Assembly: GCA_040381555.1 (NCBI GenBank)
Contig: JBEIHC010000132.1
Location: 1-7,385, forward strand
Length of the DNA: 7,385 bases
Reading direction: 5' to 3'
Source of the DNA: CANHCC01 sp040381555
GTDB lineage: Bacteria > Bacteroidota > Bacteroidia > J057 > RFSG01
The position numbers were made by a program, and so were the translations under genes. Shown piece by piece: positions 6,776-7,385 of this stretch (position 1 is its first letter; each line of letters begins with the position of its first letter). The notes under the pieces are model-generated. The model saw nothing but the letters and a program-made list of their open reading frames with translations. It was not told the DNA's origin and ran no database searches.

Positions 6776-6805
6776 CAAAAGTACATAAAAGTTTTATCAT
6801 TTCAA
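6776..6805 (-). promoter_or_regulatory. Bacteroidota-type promoter for the helicase gene
   Basis: On the - strand, TACTTTTG (6783-6776) matches the Bacteroidota -7 consensus TAnnTTTG at all fixed positions. A TTG (6805-6803), within TTTTGTTG, sits 19 bases upstream as the -33 element. Transcription would begin near 6770. A second, E. coli-like hexamer TATAAT (6878-6873) lies about 95 bases further upstream without a good -35, and is a weaker alternative. Confidence 0.5.
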
Positions 6806-6843
6806 CAAAACTAACTGAAATACTGAAAGTTAATCCAACACCG

Positions 6844-6858
6844 TTCGAATTGTTCGAA
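6844..6858. repeat. Double TTCGAA inverted repeat upstream of the helicase promoter
   Basis: Two TTCGAA hexamers, each itself palindromic, are separated by TTG, forming a 15-bp inverted repeat. It lies about 40 bases upstream of the predicted -33 element and just downstream of the alternative TATAAT. An operator for a dimeric regulator is possible but not demonstrated. Confidence 0.4.
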
Positions 6859-6951
6859 ATTCCAACTATCAAATTATACACTATACTGAAACAATAAGCT
6901 CCGGTATTAATAACGCGAATCTAAACCAAGATAGGACTTCCTAAATTTGCA

Positions 6952-6989
6952 AGGTTTACCCTAAACCTCCGTTTACCCTAAACCTTCCG
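6952..6989. repeat. Tandem 17/18-bp repeats, each containing an inverted repeat (GTTTA-CCC-TAAAC)
   Basis: TTTACCCTAAACCTCCG (6955-6971) is followed directly by TTTACCCTAAACCTTCCG (6972-6989), differing by one inserted T. Each unit is centred on an inverted repeat with a CCC spacer: AGGTTTA/TAAACCT arms (6952-6968) in the first and GTTTA/TAAAC arms (6971-6983) in the second. A third CTAAACC occurs at 6921-6927. Two palindromes with centres 17 bases apart resemble a pair of operator sites. Confidence 0.55.
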
Positions 6990-7352
6990 TATAACTTCCT
7001 TTAGCTTATTTTATTTGGTAGCCAGCCAAATCGCAATTGAGCTAGAATTTCCCCCAAGAGAGATTCGCTTCGCTATTCCTTACTGTAAAATGGCTGCCGT
7101 TGACTCCCATCTGTAGATTATTAAGAAGCTAGCAAAAAAGGACAATGGATACGATTAGCATTAAACTCAATTTCGATGAAGGGATGTTGGTTTTGGTTTG
7201 AATACTAGACAATGAGCGAACCTACAAAGATTGTAGCCTCTCTAAAGTTGCAAAATCATACATACGCAACTTCTGAGAAAATCTACCAAAGCCAATTACA
7301 ATCAGCTATTAGATAGGCCAGCTGATCTTGACATTCAAGTAAAAATAAACTA

Positions 7353-7369
7353 TTGCATAAATAATGCAA
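7353..7369. repeat. Inverted repeat TTGCAT-AAATA-ATGCAA near the right edge
   Basis: Two perfect 6-bp arms surround a 5-base A/T spacer in a very A/T-rich stretch. It lies about 20 bases downstream of a TTGACA hexamer. It may be an operator overlapping a + strand promoter whose gene lies outside the window, or chance symmetry in A/T-rich DNA. Confidence 0.35.
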
Positions 7370-7385
7370 AATTAAATTATATTGC

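Larger units (their letters stand above)
6811..7385. other. Intergenic region without a recognisable gene
   Basis: No frame of convincing length or family identity occurs here on either strand. The stretch does contain the TTCGAA pair, the tandem TTTACCCTAAACC units, a hairpin ATTTGG-TAGCCAG-CCAAAT (7013-7031) and, near the edge, TTGCAT-AAATA-ATGCAA (7353-7369). A TTGACA at 7328-7333 and a TATATTG at 7378-7384 could belong to a + strand promoter for a gene beyond the window, but the match is weak. A short frame starting with ATG 7145, preceded by AAAAAAGGACA, runs 18 codons (MDTISIKLNFDEGMLVLV) and stops. No tRNA, rRNA, CRISPR or insertion-sequence ends were seen. Confidence 0.5.

Noticed and set aside
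6633..6881. An 82-codon - strand frame upstream of the helicase
   Set aside because: It spans the predicted promoter and leader hairpins, shows no domain and has an odd composition. The regulatory reading explains the region better, although a leader peptide cannot be fully excluded.
6953..6989. CCCTAAA units resembling a telomere-type repeat
   Set aside because: There are only two adjacent units with 17-18 base spacing in a bacterial chromosome; the symmetry points to an inverted-repeat site instead.

Overview
The window looks like a chromosomal segment of a Bacteroidota bacterium. The LepA C-terminus closely resembles that phylum's version. The large outer-membrane receptor has the N-terminal carboxypeptidase-regulatory-like domain typical of Bacteroidota TonB-dependent transporters. 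The one convincing promoter fits the Bacteroidota -33/-7 pattern (TTG, 19 nt, TAnnTTTG) and not TTGACA/TATAAT, and Shine-Dalgarno sequences are scarce. The DNA is AT-rich.

Layout. On the + strand, the last 351 codons of lepA (elongation factor 4) enter from the left edge. Four bases later comes a VanX/DdpX-type D-Ala-D-Ala dipeptidase with a hydrophobic, lipoprotein-like N-terminus. The rest of the recognised coding sequence is on the - strand. Read in transcription order, from right to left, it consists of: a roughly 780-base leader and intergenic region rich in small inverted repeats; a DEAD-box RNA helicase with an RGG/RS-rich linker and a DbpA-like RNA-binding domain; a strong stem-loop terminator; a complete 796-residue TonB-dependent receptor; a doubtful 71-codon frame; and a short LytTR DNA-binding domain. 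The LytTR gene converges on the dipeptidase gene with no bases between the two stop codons.

How the genes relate. LepA (translation) and the dipeptidase (cell-wall D-Ala-D-Ala turnover) are probably co-transcribed but are not obviously linked in function. The helicase is a separate unit with its own promoter, a predicted leader of about 170 nt with several hairpins, a TTG start and a terminator. The receptor has no SusD-like partner in the window, so it is not a typical Sus glycan locus. The LytTR piece lacks its first strand and any receiver domain, and homology seems to continue upstream past an in-frame stop. It may be a remnant of a response regulator.

I see no convincing new multi-gene system. 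The points most worth checking are the structured helicase leader, the 17-bp palindrome TTGGGTGCTGCACCCAA that recurs almost exactly at the dipeptidase 3' end, the interrupted LytTR gene, and the inverted-repeat cluster at about 6844-7031.
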